Shown: positions 26,146-34,391 of the stretch, piece by piece
Position numbering within the stretch: position 1 is the stretch's first letter
Layout: each line of letters begins with the position of its first letter
Origin: Fidelibacterota bacterium
Lineage (GTDB): Bacteria > Pseudomonadota > Alphaproteobacteria > Rhodospirillales > Rhodospirillaceae
Assembly: GCA_947476275.1 (NCBI GenBank)
Contig: CANJPQ010000024.1
Coordinates: forward strand, 1-62,247
Length of the DNA stretch: 62,247 nucleotides
Direction of reading: 5' to 3'
Program-made: the position numbers and the translations under genes
The notes under the pieces: model-generated
Seen by the model: only the letters and a program-made list of their open reading frames with translations
Databases searched by the model: none
Told to the model about the DNA's origin: nothing

Positions 26146-27264
26146 TCAGGTGCGCGCACCAGAGTGCTCGAACCGAAAGACGATCCATATTCCCACAGTT
26201 GTAAAGAACGCCAGCGGTAGCCACGCCGCCAGCAGCGGCGGGAGGGACCCGAATTGCCCCATGGCCAGCAGGATATTGTCGATGACCACGAACAGGAATC
26301 CGAGGCTGACGCCGTAAATGATTGTCAGGACCGCTGCCCCCTGGCGATGGTGCGCAAAAGCGGCGATGGCGCCGAGCAGCGGCATGATCGCCAGCATGAT
26401 GGGGCCGGCGATCTTCTGGTGCAGCCATGTGTCGTAGAAATAGCCCGGCCGGCTGCCGACGGACTCCGGACCGGCATATTGGCGCAAGGACTCGATCGAC
26501 AGCGCGTTGGGAGCGCTGGCGTAGCGCATGAAGTTCTCGGGCTTCATTTCCGTGCGCCAGATCGGCGTGATGTCCTCGACGGCGTCCATGTCGCCGGCGG
26601 CGGTCTCGCCCTTGACGCTGCCGCCGTCCACATCGCCGCCGACGCGCTTCACCTCGAACGTCGACCACCGCCCGTCTTCCCAGATGGCAAGGCGCACGGA
26701 GATGATGTCGCGGATACCGCCATCCTTCTCCTTGCGGAACAGGCGCACGTCATTCAGCACCGTGCCGTCGCGCATGACGTGGCCAACACGCACGAACGTG
26801 TCGCCCTCCATCAGCCAGCTCGCCTCTTCGTTCTTCACCTGGCCGTCGGGCCGGTAGTCGGCGGCTTTCCACTCCGCAAGCACGGCGTTGGTCTTGGTGA
26901 CCACGAAATTGGAGAACAGGAACAGCAGGACCGAGAGGACGCAGCCCACGCCCACCAGGCCGCCGATCAGGCTGAACACCGATCGGCCGGAGGCGCGCAT
27001 CGCCAGGATCTCGCTGTTCTTCGCCATGCCGATGAGTGCCGTGAGCGCACCGAGCAATCCCGCCAGGGGCGCGACTGTCTCCACAAGCGTGGGCAGGCGC
27101 AGCCCGACATAGCGCAGCAATGATAAGACCGGCGGTCCGCCGCCCTTGAGGACTTCGGTCGCCTGGCTGAGCAGATCGAGCGCCTGGAGAAAGAACACCA
27201 GCCCAACGAGCAGGGCCAGGAAGCGCATGATGTAGGCGCGCATCAGGTATCTTGAGAGGATCAT
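26146..27264 (-). CDS. LptG/LptF-family permease (YjgP/YjgQ)
   Basis: The start is ATG 27264 (MILSRYLMRAYIMRF); the frame is open further upstream only through the divergent gene. The 372 residues show three N-terminal helices, a periplasmic jelly-roll-type domain with WLMEGDTFVRVG and RLAIWEDGRWSTFEV, and three C-terminal helices. The arrangement and the LLSQATEVLKGGG coupling region fit LptG. In LPS transport LptF and LptG occur as a pair with LptB; here the gene stands alone as the first of a sphingolipid operon. It could be the cell's LptG, or a paralogue that moves ceramide lipids. Context favours the second but does not prove it. Confidence 0.82.
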   Translation of the reverse strand: MILSRYLMRAYIMRFLALLVGLVFFLQALDLLSQATEVLKGGGPPVLSLLRYVGLRLPTLVETVAPLAGLLGALTALIGMAKNSEILAMRASGRSVFSLIGGLVGVGCVLSVLLFLFSNFVVTKTNAVLAEWKAADYRPDGQVKNEEASWLMEGDTFVRVGHVMRDGTVLNDVRLFRKEKDGGIRDIISVRLAIWEDGRWSTFEVKRVGGDVDGGSVKGETAAGDMDAVEDITPIWRTEMKPENFMRYASAPNALSIESLRQYAGPESVGSRPGYFYDTWLHQKIAGPIMLAIMPLLGAIAAFAHHRQGAAVLTIIYGVSLGFLFVVIDNILLAMGQFGSLPPLLAAWLPLAFFTTVGIWIVFRFEHSGART

Positions 27265-27429
27265 CGGCGTGACTTGGGGTCCTGGGGGCCGTCGGCCCTT
27301 CCTTATCCTATATTCTCCGGTGTTTGCGGGACGTTGCCTAGGTCTGCAATAATATTGCGTGTGAATTGATACCAGGACCCCGCTTTTCCCGGGTCCTGCA
27401 CCGAGGGGTAGGCGAGAAAAGCGGCGGTC
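27265..27429. promoter_or_regulatory. Divergent promoter region of two sphingolipid operons with repeated GGGTCCTG half-sites
   Basis: The GGGTCCTG half-site occurs at 27277-27284, again as its inverse at 27373-27380 (caggaccc), and directly at 27391-27398. The last two form a perfect 8-bp stem with a 10-base spacer. A separate perfect palindrome, GCAATAATATTGC, lies at 27346-27358 and contains a possible -10 (TAATAT). The layout suggests a shared regulator for the two divergent operons. No factor can be named. Confidence 0.4.
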
Positions 27430-28386
27430 ATGACGAAGGCGTTCGCCCCCCTCGCGGTCATTACGAATCGCGGCAGTACCCTGAATGCGCGTCAGGAGAG
27501 CTGGATCACCCCCTGGCTGTCCGGCCAGCCGGACATCCATCATTTCCCGATTGAGAGCGGCGCCGATCTGACGTCGGTGCTGGCGCGCTGCGCCGATCTC
27601 GCCGTCGAAACGCTGGTTGTGAATGGCGGCGACGGTACGGCGAGCCTGGTGTTCAGCGCGGTGCTGGCGGCCCCCACACCGGCGCCGGCGCTTGCCCTGC
27701 TTCCGTCCGGCAAAACCAACATGACCTCTACCCGCTGGGGCATGGGCGCCAACAAGGAGGAGGGCCTCGCCCGGCTGTTTGATCTGCGCCGCCGCGGCGT
27801 GCTCGCGCAGAACCTCGAGACCCACAACGTGCTGGGTGTGGACCCGGGCGGGGGACGCGCCCTCCAGTACGGCGCGTTCTTTGGCGCAGCGGACGTTGTG
27901 GAAGGGATTCTCTTCTGTCGCCGCCACCTCTATCCCCTGCCGCTCCCGCACGGCCTGAGTCACGCAGCAGCGCTGGGCGTCTTGATGGGGCGCAGCCTGC
28001 TGCAAACCGGCAAGGGCAGCGACGTCACCGTGCACGACCACGAATCCTTGGTGGAGTCCGGGCGCTTCTTCATGATCGTGGCGACAGCCCTCGATGAGAT
28101 GCTGCTGGGCCTGCGGCCGACACCGGCGGACGGACCGGAACTCGCGTCCACCTTTCACTACATGAGCCTGCGTCCCGGCACCGGTGCGGCATTGCGCGCC
28201 GTGCCGCGCTTCTTGAGCCGCCGCATCAACCCCGGTCGCGACGTGACCGTGCGCCGCTCGCAGCGTATGACGCTGAAGTTCAGCGGGCCCTATACCCTCG
28301 ACGGCGAGATGTTCATGGCGGCGGCGGATCGACCGGTGATCCTGGATGCGACCAAGACGCTGCGCTTCGTCCGCGGCATCTCATGA
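27430..28386 (+). CDS. cpgB: Lipid kinase of the diacylglycerol kinase fold, candidate ceramide kinase
   Basis: The 318-residue protein opens with VITNRGSTLNAR and has the DAGK-fold nucleotide motif VNGGDGTASLVFSA, followed by LPSGKTNMTSTRWGMG where the usual family has a GTxN motif. The C-terminal half ends in SGPYTLDGEMF. Caulobacter CpgB, a member of this fold, phosphorylates ceramide. The gene sits in a ceramide locus and starts the operon continuing with a nucleotidyltransferase and a sulfotransferase. Function as a ceramide kinase is an inference from context plus family; the kinase fold itself is clear. It overlaps the next gene by four bases. Confidence 0.72.
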   Translation: MTKAFAPLAVITNRGSTLNARQESWITPWLSGQPDIHHFPIESGADLTSVLARCADLAVETLVVNGGDGTASLVFSAVLAAPTPAPALALLPSGKTNMTSTRWGMGANKEEGLARLFDLRRRGVLAQNLETHNVLGVDPGGGRALQYGAFFGAADVVEGILFCRRHLYPLPLPHGLSHAAALGVLMGRSLLQTGKGSDVTVHDHESLVESGRFFMIVATALDEMLLGLRPTPADGPELASTFHYMSLRPGTGAALRAVPRFLSRRINPGRDVTVRRSQRMTLKFSGPYTLDGEMFMAAADRPVILDATKTLRFVRGIS

Positions 28387-29252
28387 AAACCATCGAAGAC
28401 ATCATCGCCTGCGAAGTCGATGCGGTCGCCGCCGCGCCCATCGCCGCCTGTGCGGACGTGATGCGGCGACACTTCGGCCCCAAGACCGCAGCGGTGATCT
28501 TCTACGGCGGCGCGTTGCGGGACCCGGCGCCGGATCCCCTGCTGGACTTTTACGTGCTGGTCGACGATCTGTCGGTGCTGGCGCATCCGGTGGCGCGGGT
28601 GGGCGCGTGGCTGCTGCCGCCCACCGTTTACTTCATGACGGTGACGGACGGCCCGGCGGTTCATCGCTGCAAGGTGGCGGTGATGACGGCGCACGACTTC
28701 GCCAAAGGCATGACGGCCTTCGCGCCGCACTTATGGGCGCGATTCTCCCAAGCCGTGAGCGTGGCGTATCTGCGCGACGCCGCGACACGGATGCGGGTCA
28801 TCGACGCGCTTTCGGCGGCCGTGCGCCGCACAGCTGACTCGGTTCGGCCCTTGATGCCGCCGATCTACACCGCGCACGAGTTGTGGACGCGCGCGTTCAG
28901 CGAAAGCTATGCCGCGGAGTTGCGGCCGGAACGTACGTCGCGGGCTGCGGAGATCGCCAATACGCCGCGCTTCGGGGCGTTATCGGCGGCAATGTTCGGC
29001 GCGGACCGCAAGCGCAGCGCCGCGCGCGCCCGCGTTGCGTGGGGTTTGCGCCGCCCCTGGGGCAAATTTCTCAATGCGCTGCGCCTGATGAAGGCCGCCT
29101 TTACCTACGACGGTGGACTTGATTACGCGGTTGCCAAAATCGCGCGGCACTCGGGCGTGAAGGTCGCCGTGCGCGACTCCGACCGGCGGGTGCCGCTGCT
29201 CGGCGGGATCCGCATCTTCGTGGAAGCCTGGCGCCGTGGCGGCGTGCGCTGA
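28383..29252 (+). CDS. Tam41/Mmp37-like nucleotidyltransferase (putative phosphatidate or ceramide-phosphate cytidylyltransferase)
   Basis: The 289-residue protein contains FYGGALRDP followed by LLDFYVLVDDL. This resembles the catalytic YGSGVF...DFIFAVDD strand-turn of the mitochondrial CDP-diacylglycerol synthase Tam41. Further on, a KVAVMTAHDFAKGM strand and a WARFSQAVSVAYLRD segment match the Tam41 region that ends in a GRL-type motif. No membrane helices are evident. A cytidylyltransferase acting after a lipid kinase is chemically sensible: it would activate the lipid phosphate as a CDP derivative. Similarity is seen in short motifs only, so the call is moderate. It is coupled to the kinase gene (ATGA). 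Confidence 0.5.
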   Translation: MKTIEDIIACEVDAVAAAPIAACADVMRRHFGPKTAAVIFYGGALRDPAPDPLLDFYVLVDDLSVLAHPVARVGAWLLPPTVYFMTVTDGPAVHRCKVAVMTAHDFAKGMTAFAPHLWARFSQAVSVAYLRDAATRMRVIDALSAAVRRTADSVRPLMPPIYTAHELWTRAFSESYAAELRPERTSRAAEIANTPRFGALSAAMFGADRKRSAARARVAWGLRRPWGKFLNALRLMKAAFTYDGGLDYAVAKIARHSGVKVAVRDSDRRVPLLGGIRIFVEAWRRGGVR

Positions 29253-29253
29253 A

Positions 29254-29928
29254 ATGATTTTCTCCGCCGCACAGCGCTTCATCTTCATCCATGTGCCCAA
29301 GGCCGCGGGCACATCGATCAATGCAGCCCTCTCGCCCCATGACGTGTTCCATCCGGTGCGCACTGCGGATGTAGCGACCAAGCGCGCGTTTGCGCTAACC
29401 GCTGGCGTGCCGCCGGCGCTGGTAGATTTGGGCACCCACGGGTCGGCGGCGCAGGTGATCGATCTGATCGGCGCGGACGCCTTCGCCGGCTACTTCAGCT
29501 TCGCCTTCGTGCGCAATCCGTGGGACGTCGCGGTCTCGTGGTTCCACTACCGCCTGATCAATCCGCATGTGCCGGGCCACAAGGAGGCGGCGGCCTGCGA
29601 CACCTTCGCGCGCTACATCGACCGGCACATTGCCGCACCCGGCGGAGAACACCTTGTCGGCCTGCAGCATCCGTTCGTGACGAATGCGGATGGCGATCTC
29701 GCCCTGAATTTCATCGGCCGCTACGAGAGCTTCGACGCCGACTACGCGGCGGTGATGCAACGGCTGAACGTGCAGACATTGGAACTCGACCGGCTCAACC
29801 AGAGCTACCATGCGCCCTGGGCGCAGCTGTACACCCGCGACACATTCGCGGTGATCGGCAAGCTGGTGGAGAAGGACGCAAACCTGTTCGGCTACGCCAC
29901 CGACCCGGACGCTTACGGAATCAAGTAG
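29254..29928 (+). CDS. PAPS-dependent sulfotransferase family protein
   Basis: From ATG 29254, one base after the preceding stop (a GTG at 29236 is possible), the 224-residue protein has the 5'-phosphosulfate loop FIHVPKAAGTSI at residues 9-20. The 3'-phosphate motif FVRNPWDVAVSWFHYRL lies near residue 85. Both define PAPS-dependent sulfotransferases. No signal peptide or membrane helix is seen. In the operon after a ceramide kinase and a nucleotidyltransferase, the likely acceptor is a lipid. Sulfation of a sphingolipid is an inference; a carbohydrate acceptor is the alternative. Confidence 0.8.
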   Translation: MIFSAAQRFIFIHVPKAAGTSINAALSPHDVFHPVRTADVATKRAFALTAGVPPALVDLGTHGSAAQVIDLIGADAFAGYFSFAFVRNPWDVAVSWFHYRLINPHVPGHKEAAACDTFARYIDRHIAAPGGEHLVGLQHPFVTNADGDLALNFIGRYESFDADYAAVMQRLNVQTLELDRLNQSYHAPWAQLYTRDTFAVIGKLVEKDANLFGYATDPDAYGIK

Positions 29929-29931
29929 GAC

Positions 29932-31161
29932 TTAGCCGGCCGCGAGGCGCTTGCGGTGCGGTTCGATCAAGCCGAGCGACGTGGCGACGCCGGCGAAAAT
30001 CGCGATGACCTCGTCGAGTTGCTCTTCCGTATGCACGGCGCACAGGCTCGCCCGCAGGAGCGAGTAGCCGAACGGCGTCGCCGGCGGCAGCGCCAGGTTC
30101 ACGTACACGCCCGCGTCGAGCAGACCGCGCCAGAAGGTCGCGGCAACTTGCGGATCCGGCGCCACCACGGCGACCACCGGGCTGACGCCAGAGGCGATCT
30201 TCAGGCCGAGTTCGCTGAGGCCCGTGTGCAGATGACGCGCATTGCGCATCAGGCGGGTGCGCAGCGCACCGCCGTTGTGGATTAGGCCCAGATTCACCTT
30301 CGCCGCGGCGACGACGGCCGGCGGCAGGGAGGCGGTGAACACATAGGCGCGGCACACCAGGCGCAGGATGTTGAACTGCGGGTGATTGGAAACGCAGAAC
30401 CCGCCGACGGTGCCGACGGACTTGGAGAAGGTGCCGACGATGAAGTCGACGTCTTCTTCCACGCCTTCCTGCTCCGGCAGGCCGCGGCCGTACTTGCCGA
30501 GCACGCCGAGCGAGTGCGCCTCGTCGGAGAGCAAGTAGGTGTTGGCATGCTTGCGCTTCACCGCCGCGATCTCTTTCATCGGCGCCATATCGCCCAGCAT
30601 CGAATAGATGCCTTCGACAACGATCAGCTTGTTGCCCGGCTTGTCGGCGAGGCGCGCGAGGCGCTTGTCGAGATCGGCGGCATCGTTGTGCTTGAAGCGG
30701 ATGATCTGCGCCGCAGAGGCGCGCACGCCGTCATAGATGCTGGCGTGACAGTCCGCATCCATCAGGATGAAATCGTCCGGGCCCATCAGGGTGGACAGGA
30801 TACCGGCATTGGCGAGGAAGCCGGTGGAGAACACCATCGCATGCTTGGTGTTGTAGAATTCGCGCAGGGCCTGTTCGAGTTCGGTGTGACCGGAATAGGT
30901 GCCGTTGGCGACGCGGCTGCCGGTGGTGCCGGTGCCGCCGGCGTCGAGGGCGGCATGCGCGGCGGCAAGTGCTTCCGGCGCGAAGGTCAGGCCGAGGTAG
31001 TTATTGGTCCCGACGAGGATCGTGCGGTGACCGTCGATCATCGCTTCGGTCTGCGACAACACTTCGGTCATCGTGACCGAGAACGGATCGCGGCCGCCGT
31101 CGCCGAACAGCGCGTCGCGCTGGGCCATCAGTCCTGCAAAACGGTCGAATATATCGGCCAT
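29932..31161 (-). CDS. spt: Serine palmitoyltransferase
   Basis: A 409-residue alpha-oxoamine synthase (PLP, fold type I). Motifs: NNYLGLTFAPEA, TTGSRVANGTYSGHTELEQAL, DADCHASIYDGVRAS, DEAHSLGVLGKYGRG, and the PLP lysine in GTFSKSVGTVGGF, where the residue after the lysine and the following VG differ from KBL and BioF. It condenses serine with an acyl thioester to 3-ketosphinganine. The acyl donor is probably the adjacent acyl carrier protein, as in Caulobacter. Last gene of the operon acyl-ACP synthetase / cerR / acpR / spt. AONS or KBL are excluded mainly by context. Confidence 0.9.
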   Translation of the reverse strand: MADIFDRFAGLMAQRDALFGDGGRDPFSVTMTEVLSQTEAMIDGHRTILVGTNNYLGLTFAPEALAAAHAALDAGGTGTTGSRVANGTYSGHTELEQALREFYNTKHAMVFSTGFLANAGILSTLMGPDDFILMDADCHASIYDGVRASAAQIIRFKHNDAADLDKRLARLADKPGNKLIVVEGIYSMLGDMAPMKEIAAVKRKHANTYLLSDEAHSLGVLGKYGRGLPEQEGVEEDVDFIVGTFSKSVGTVGGFCVSNHPQFNILRLVCRAYVFTASLPPAVVAAAKVNLGLIHNGGALRTRLMRNARHLHTGLSELGLKIASGVSPVVAVVAPDPQVAATFWRGLLDAGVYVNLALPPATPFGYSLLRASLCAVHTEEQLDEVIAIFAGVATSLGLIEPHRKRLAAG

Positions 31162-31186
31162 GCTTTTCCCCTAAGGCGCGCTTAAC

Positions 31187-31453
31187 TCAGCGCTCCGACA
31201 GCAACTTCTCTAACGCCACCCCGAAATCCCCGATCGTCAAGATATCGGGCAGGATGTTGAGCGGCATGGAGATATCGAACTTGTCTTCAACGCTCGCCAC
31301 GAACTCCATAACGATCAGGGAGTCGAAGTTCAGGTCTTCTGCAAACCGCGTCTCCGGCGCCAAAGCCGCACCGGTCTTGTTGAACGTGCCGATCAACTCG
31401 TAGAGAGCTGCAAACGTCTCCGGCGACGGTTCGTTATGCTGACCCGCTGCCAT
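31187..31453 (-). CDS. acpR: Acyl carrier protein for sphingolipid synthesis
   Basis: From ATG 31453 the product is 88 residues, the usual ACP size; an in-frame ATG at 31507 would add 18. It has the four-helix ACP pattern with the phosphopantetheine serine in DLNFDSLIVMEFVASVEDKF (in part), flanked by acidic residues. It lies between the acyl-ACP synthetase/CerR genes and spt, 25 bp before spt. It should hold the acyl chain used by Spt. Corresponds to AcpR of Caulobacter. Confidence 0.9.
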   Translation of the reverse strand: MAAGQHNEPSPETFAALYELIGTFNKTGAALAPETRFAEDLNFDSLIVMEFVASVEDKFDISMPLNILPDILTIGDFGVALEKLLSER

Positions 31454-31558
31454 CGACTTTTGTTTCCCGCCACGTCGGTCTTGGGCCGAAACAAAAATCC
31501 GGCTCAAGCGACTGCAATTCCAGCAGAATGGTTCGCTTATTGCGGTGCGAAAGACAAT

Positions 31559-32500
31559 TCAATTGCCGCGTTGCAATCTTAACAGGCCCTGTGAGCAGGC
31601 CCATTCCGCGGTGTTTTTGAATCCCGCGGCCAGGGTCCACTGGGGCATATAGCCCGAAAGCCGGGGTGTTGCCGCCACCCAGTCCGGGTGCAGGACCTCG
31701 CCAACCTTGTCCCAAGACAGGACGGAGGCGCGGCCGGTCAGGCGGGCGACCAAGGTCCCAACCGCACCGCTGACATACAGGGCCGCCGCAGGGACCGAAA
31801 CGGTCCGCACCGGCCGGCCCAGGGCGGTGGACGCCGCGCTGGCGACCTGGTCCCAGCCGTATCCCCCCGCCGCGTGATCGTCGAACTCGACCACATGATC
31901 GGGGAGGACCGCCAGATCGAGGGCCGCCAGCACCGCCCGCGCCGCGTCGTCCACATGGACCAGCGACAGGCGCGCGCCCGGCACCGCCGGGGTCAGGATC
32001 GCCCCCCGCGCCGCCATCTGCAGCACGCGCAGGGCCTCTCGGTCGCCCGGGCCATAGACGGCGGGAGGACGCAAGACCACGACCGGCATCCGGTCGCGCA
32101 GGGCCCAGGCGGTCCGTTCGCCCGCCGCCTTGCTGGCGGCATAGGCCGACAGATGAGGTTCCCGGGCCGCGAACGACGACAGATGGATGAAGCGCGGCGG
32201 TGTGGGGCGCGACGCGGCGAGTTCGGCAAGCGTCGCCGTGCCGGTCGCGTTGACCGCATGAAATCCGGCGGCATCGAGTGCCTTGACCGCGCCGGCGCCG
32301 TGAACGATCGCGGCCGCACCATCGATCAGGCTTGCCAGCGCCGCGCGGTCGGCCAGATCGCCGCGCACCCACGTCACGCCCGGGACCGCCGCCGGCGTGC
32401 CGCGCACAAGCGCGCGCACCTGAAAGCCGCCGTCGGTCAGTGCCGACAGGAGCCGCCGGCCGATGAAGCCGGACGCGCCCGTGACGGCCACAGTCTTCAT
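31559..32500 (-). CDS. cerR: NAD-dependent epimerase-type reductase, ceramide reductase CerR-like
   Basis: The start is ATG 32500, directly after the upstream gene's stop (two bases). The 313 residues form an extended SDR: TGASGFIGRRLL dinucleotide motif, IVHGAGAVKA, the catalytic Ser in HLSSFAARE and the YAASK tyrosine/lysine pair, then VVLRPPAVYGPGD. All catalytic residues are present. In Caulobacter the equivalent SDR reduces the 3-keto group of oxidised ceramide. The position next to acpR and spt supports the same role. Confidence 0.82.
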   Translation of the reverse strand: MKTVAVTGASGFIGRRLLSALTDGGFQVRALVRGTPAAVPGVTWVRGDLADRAALASLIDGAAAIVHGAGAVKALDAAGFHAVNATGTATLAELAASRPTPPRFIHLSSFAAREPHLSAYAASKAAGERTAWALRDRMPVVVLRPPAVYGPGDREALRVLQMAARGAILTPAVPGARLSLVHVDDAARAVLAALDLAVLPDHVVEFDDHAAGGYGWDQVASAASTALGRPVRTVSVPAAALYVSGAVGTLVARLTGRASVLSWDKVGEVLHPDWVAATPRLSGYMPQWTLAAGFKNTAEWACSQGLLRLQRGN

Positions 32501-32502
32501 GA

Positions 32503-34281
32503 TCAGTCCGCGAGCGCGGTGAGTTCGCCGCGCTCGAACAGCGTCTTGGCGCGGTTGCGCGCGAGCTTCCCCGAGGATGTCTTCGGCAGCGAACGCGGCG
32601 GCACGGCAACCACGTCGCAGGCGACGCCGACAGCTTCGATCACTCGGGCGCGCACGGCGCTGAGCAGCGTCGCGCGCTCTTCTTTGGCGGCCGGGCGGCA
32701 CTGCAGGAGGATCGTCGGCTGATCGGCGCCATCGGGACCGGTGAGCACGATCGCCGCCGAATCACCGGAGCGCATGCCCTCCATGCGTTCCACCGTCCAC
32801 TCGATATCCTGCGGCCAGATGTTGCGGCCATTGACGATCAGCATGTCCTTGGCGCGGCCGACGATGACGAGTTCGCCGCTCGCCCAGTAGCCGAGATCGC
32901 CGGTATCGAGCCAACCGTCCGACAGCGATTCTTCCGTCGCGTCGGGATCGTTGAAGTAGCCTTGCATGATGCTCGGGCCCTTGGCGAACACGCGGCCGAC
33001 CTGGCGCTCACCCAGCACCGCGCCGTCCACCTCGCGTACTTCCACCACGTGCCCGGGGATGACCTTGCCGCACGACACGAACACGCGGGTGCGATCGTCG
33101 TCGTGATCGACCGGAACGGCGCGATGGTTGGCGGCGAGTTCGGCCTTGTCGATCTTGTCGATCGTCATGCCGGTGCCGGCTTCGGCAAAGCTGATCGCCA
33201 GCACGGTTTCGGCCATGCCGTAGCTGGCGCAGAACGCCTTATCGGAGAAGCCGTAGGGCCGGAAGGCTTCGGCGAATTGATGCATGACCTTTGGCTTGAT
33301 CATCTCGCCGCCGATACCGGCGACACGCCACTTCGACAGATCGAGCTGCAGCGACCCTTCGGCCGTCGCGGAGACGCGGCGCGCGCAAAGCTCGTAACCG
33401 AACGACGGCGCATAGGACACGGTGCCGCCGTTGTCGGACATCAGCTTCAGCCACGTCATCGGCCGGCGCGCGAAATCCTCCGTCGCCAGGTAGTCGACCG
33501 TGATCTGGCTGGTGAGCGGCGAGAGCATGAAGCCGACGAGCCCCATGTCGTGAAAGAACGGCAGCCAGGACAGGGCGCGATCGCCCGTGCGCAGCTGCAC
33601 GCCGCTGACGCACATGGCACGCGAGTTCGCCATGAAGCCGGCGTTGGTCACGCACACGCCGGTCGGAAAGCGCGTGGAGCCGGAGCTGTACTGGATGTAG
33701 CAAAGCGCGTCCGGGCTCGCCTTGACCACGGCGCCGGGCTGCTCCGGCAGCGCATCGAGATCGGCCCGGGTGCCGATGCGCGCAAGACCCAGGTCCGCCG
33801 CAGCTTCGCCGACGATCGGCAGGAAGTCCGTCGGCCCGAACACCATGCGCGCGCCCGAGGACTGCAGCTGACCGCGGAGCTGATCGACGTATCCCTCGCG
33901 CCGTCCGAAGGCCGTCGGCAACGGCAAGGGGACCGGAATGAAGCCGGCATAGAGGCAGGCGAAGAACAGCACCTGGAAGTCCGGCGAGGTGGCGGCCAAC
34001 AGGCCGACCCGGTCGCCCGGCTTCACACCGGCCGAGGCCAAGCGTCCGGCGTAGGCGACGGCGCGGTCGCGCAAGTCGCGGAATGACAGGACGTCCGTGA
34101 GGACTCCCCGCGAGTTGTAGAAATTGAACCCCGCCACGCCACGGGCGCCGTATTCCAAGGATTCGACCAGCGTGTCGAAATCCGCGCTTCGCCGCGGCAG
34201 ATTCGGGGTGTCGCTGGGCGTGGGGCGCAAGGGAGGCGCCTCCGCTGCGGCGGGGGATGTTAATGTCGCCGATGATTGCAT
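32503..34281 (-). CDS. Fatty acyl-AMP ligase / acyl-ACP synthetase
   Basis: The start at ATG 34281 gives 592 residues; an upstream in-frame ATG exists but lacks support. It shows the adenylate-forming signature CYIQYSSGSTRFPTG, SWLPFFHDMGLVG (FAAL-type), GYFNDPDATEESLSDGWLDTGDLGY, the VIVGRAKDMLIVNGRNIWPQDIEW motif in outline and the C-terminal lysine in LPKTSSGKLARN. The HDMGLVG and SYAPSFGYELC features fit FAALs that load ACPs rather than CoA. It should charge the adjacent ACP with the fatty acid used by Spt. First gene of the four-gene ceramide operon. Confidence 0.88.
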   Translation of the reverse strand: MQSSATLTSPAAAEAPPLRPTPSDTPNLPRRSADFDTLVESLEYGARGVAGFNFYNSRGVLTDVLSFRDLRDRAVAYAGRLASAGVKPGDRVGLLAATSPDFQVLFFACLYAGFIPVPLPLPTAFGRREGYVDQLRGQLQSSGARMVFGPTDFLPIVGEAAADLGLARIGTRADLDALPEQPGAVVKASPDALCYIQYSSGSTRFPTGVCVTNAGFMANSRAMCVSGVQLRTGDRALSWLPFFHDMGLVGFMLSPLTSQITVDYLATEDFARRPMTWLKLMSDNGGTVSYAPSFGYELCARRVSATAEGSLQLDLSKWRVAGIGGEMIKPKVMHQFAEAFRPYGFSDKAFCASYGMAETVLAISFAEAGTGMTIDKIDKAELAANHRAVPVDHDDDRTRVFVSCGKVIPGHVVEVREVDGAVLGERQVGRVFAKGPSIMQGYFNDPDATEESLSDGWLDTGDLGYWASGELVIVGRAKDMLIVNGRNIWPQDIEWTVERMEGMRSGDSAAIVLTGPDGADQPTILLQCRPAAKEERATLLSAVRARVIEAVGVACDVVAVPPRSLPKTSSGKLARNRAKTLFERGELTALAD

Positions 34282-34391
34282 GGGGCGGTTTTTGGCCAAT
34301 TCGCCGGATAGGGTCAATTGACAGAATGTAACAATTGTTGCGATCAGAATCACTGTCCACTCTAGGATACGGGATGAACAGGGGAACGCAC

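Noticed and set aside
31454-31507. Longer acyl carrier protein start at 31507
   Set aside because: It adds 18 Arg/Lys-rich residues not typical of ACPs; the ATG at 31453 gives the normal size, although the ribosome-binding site is weak for both.
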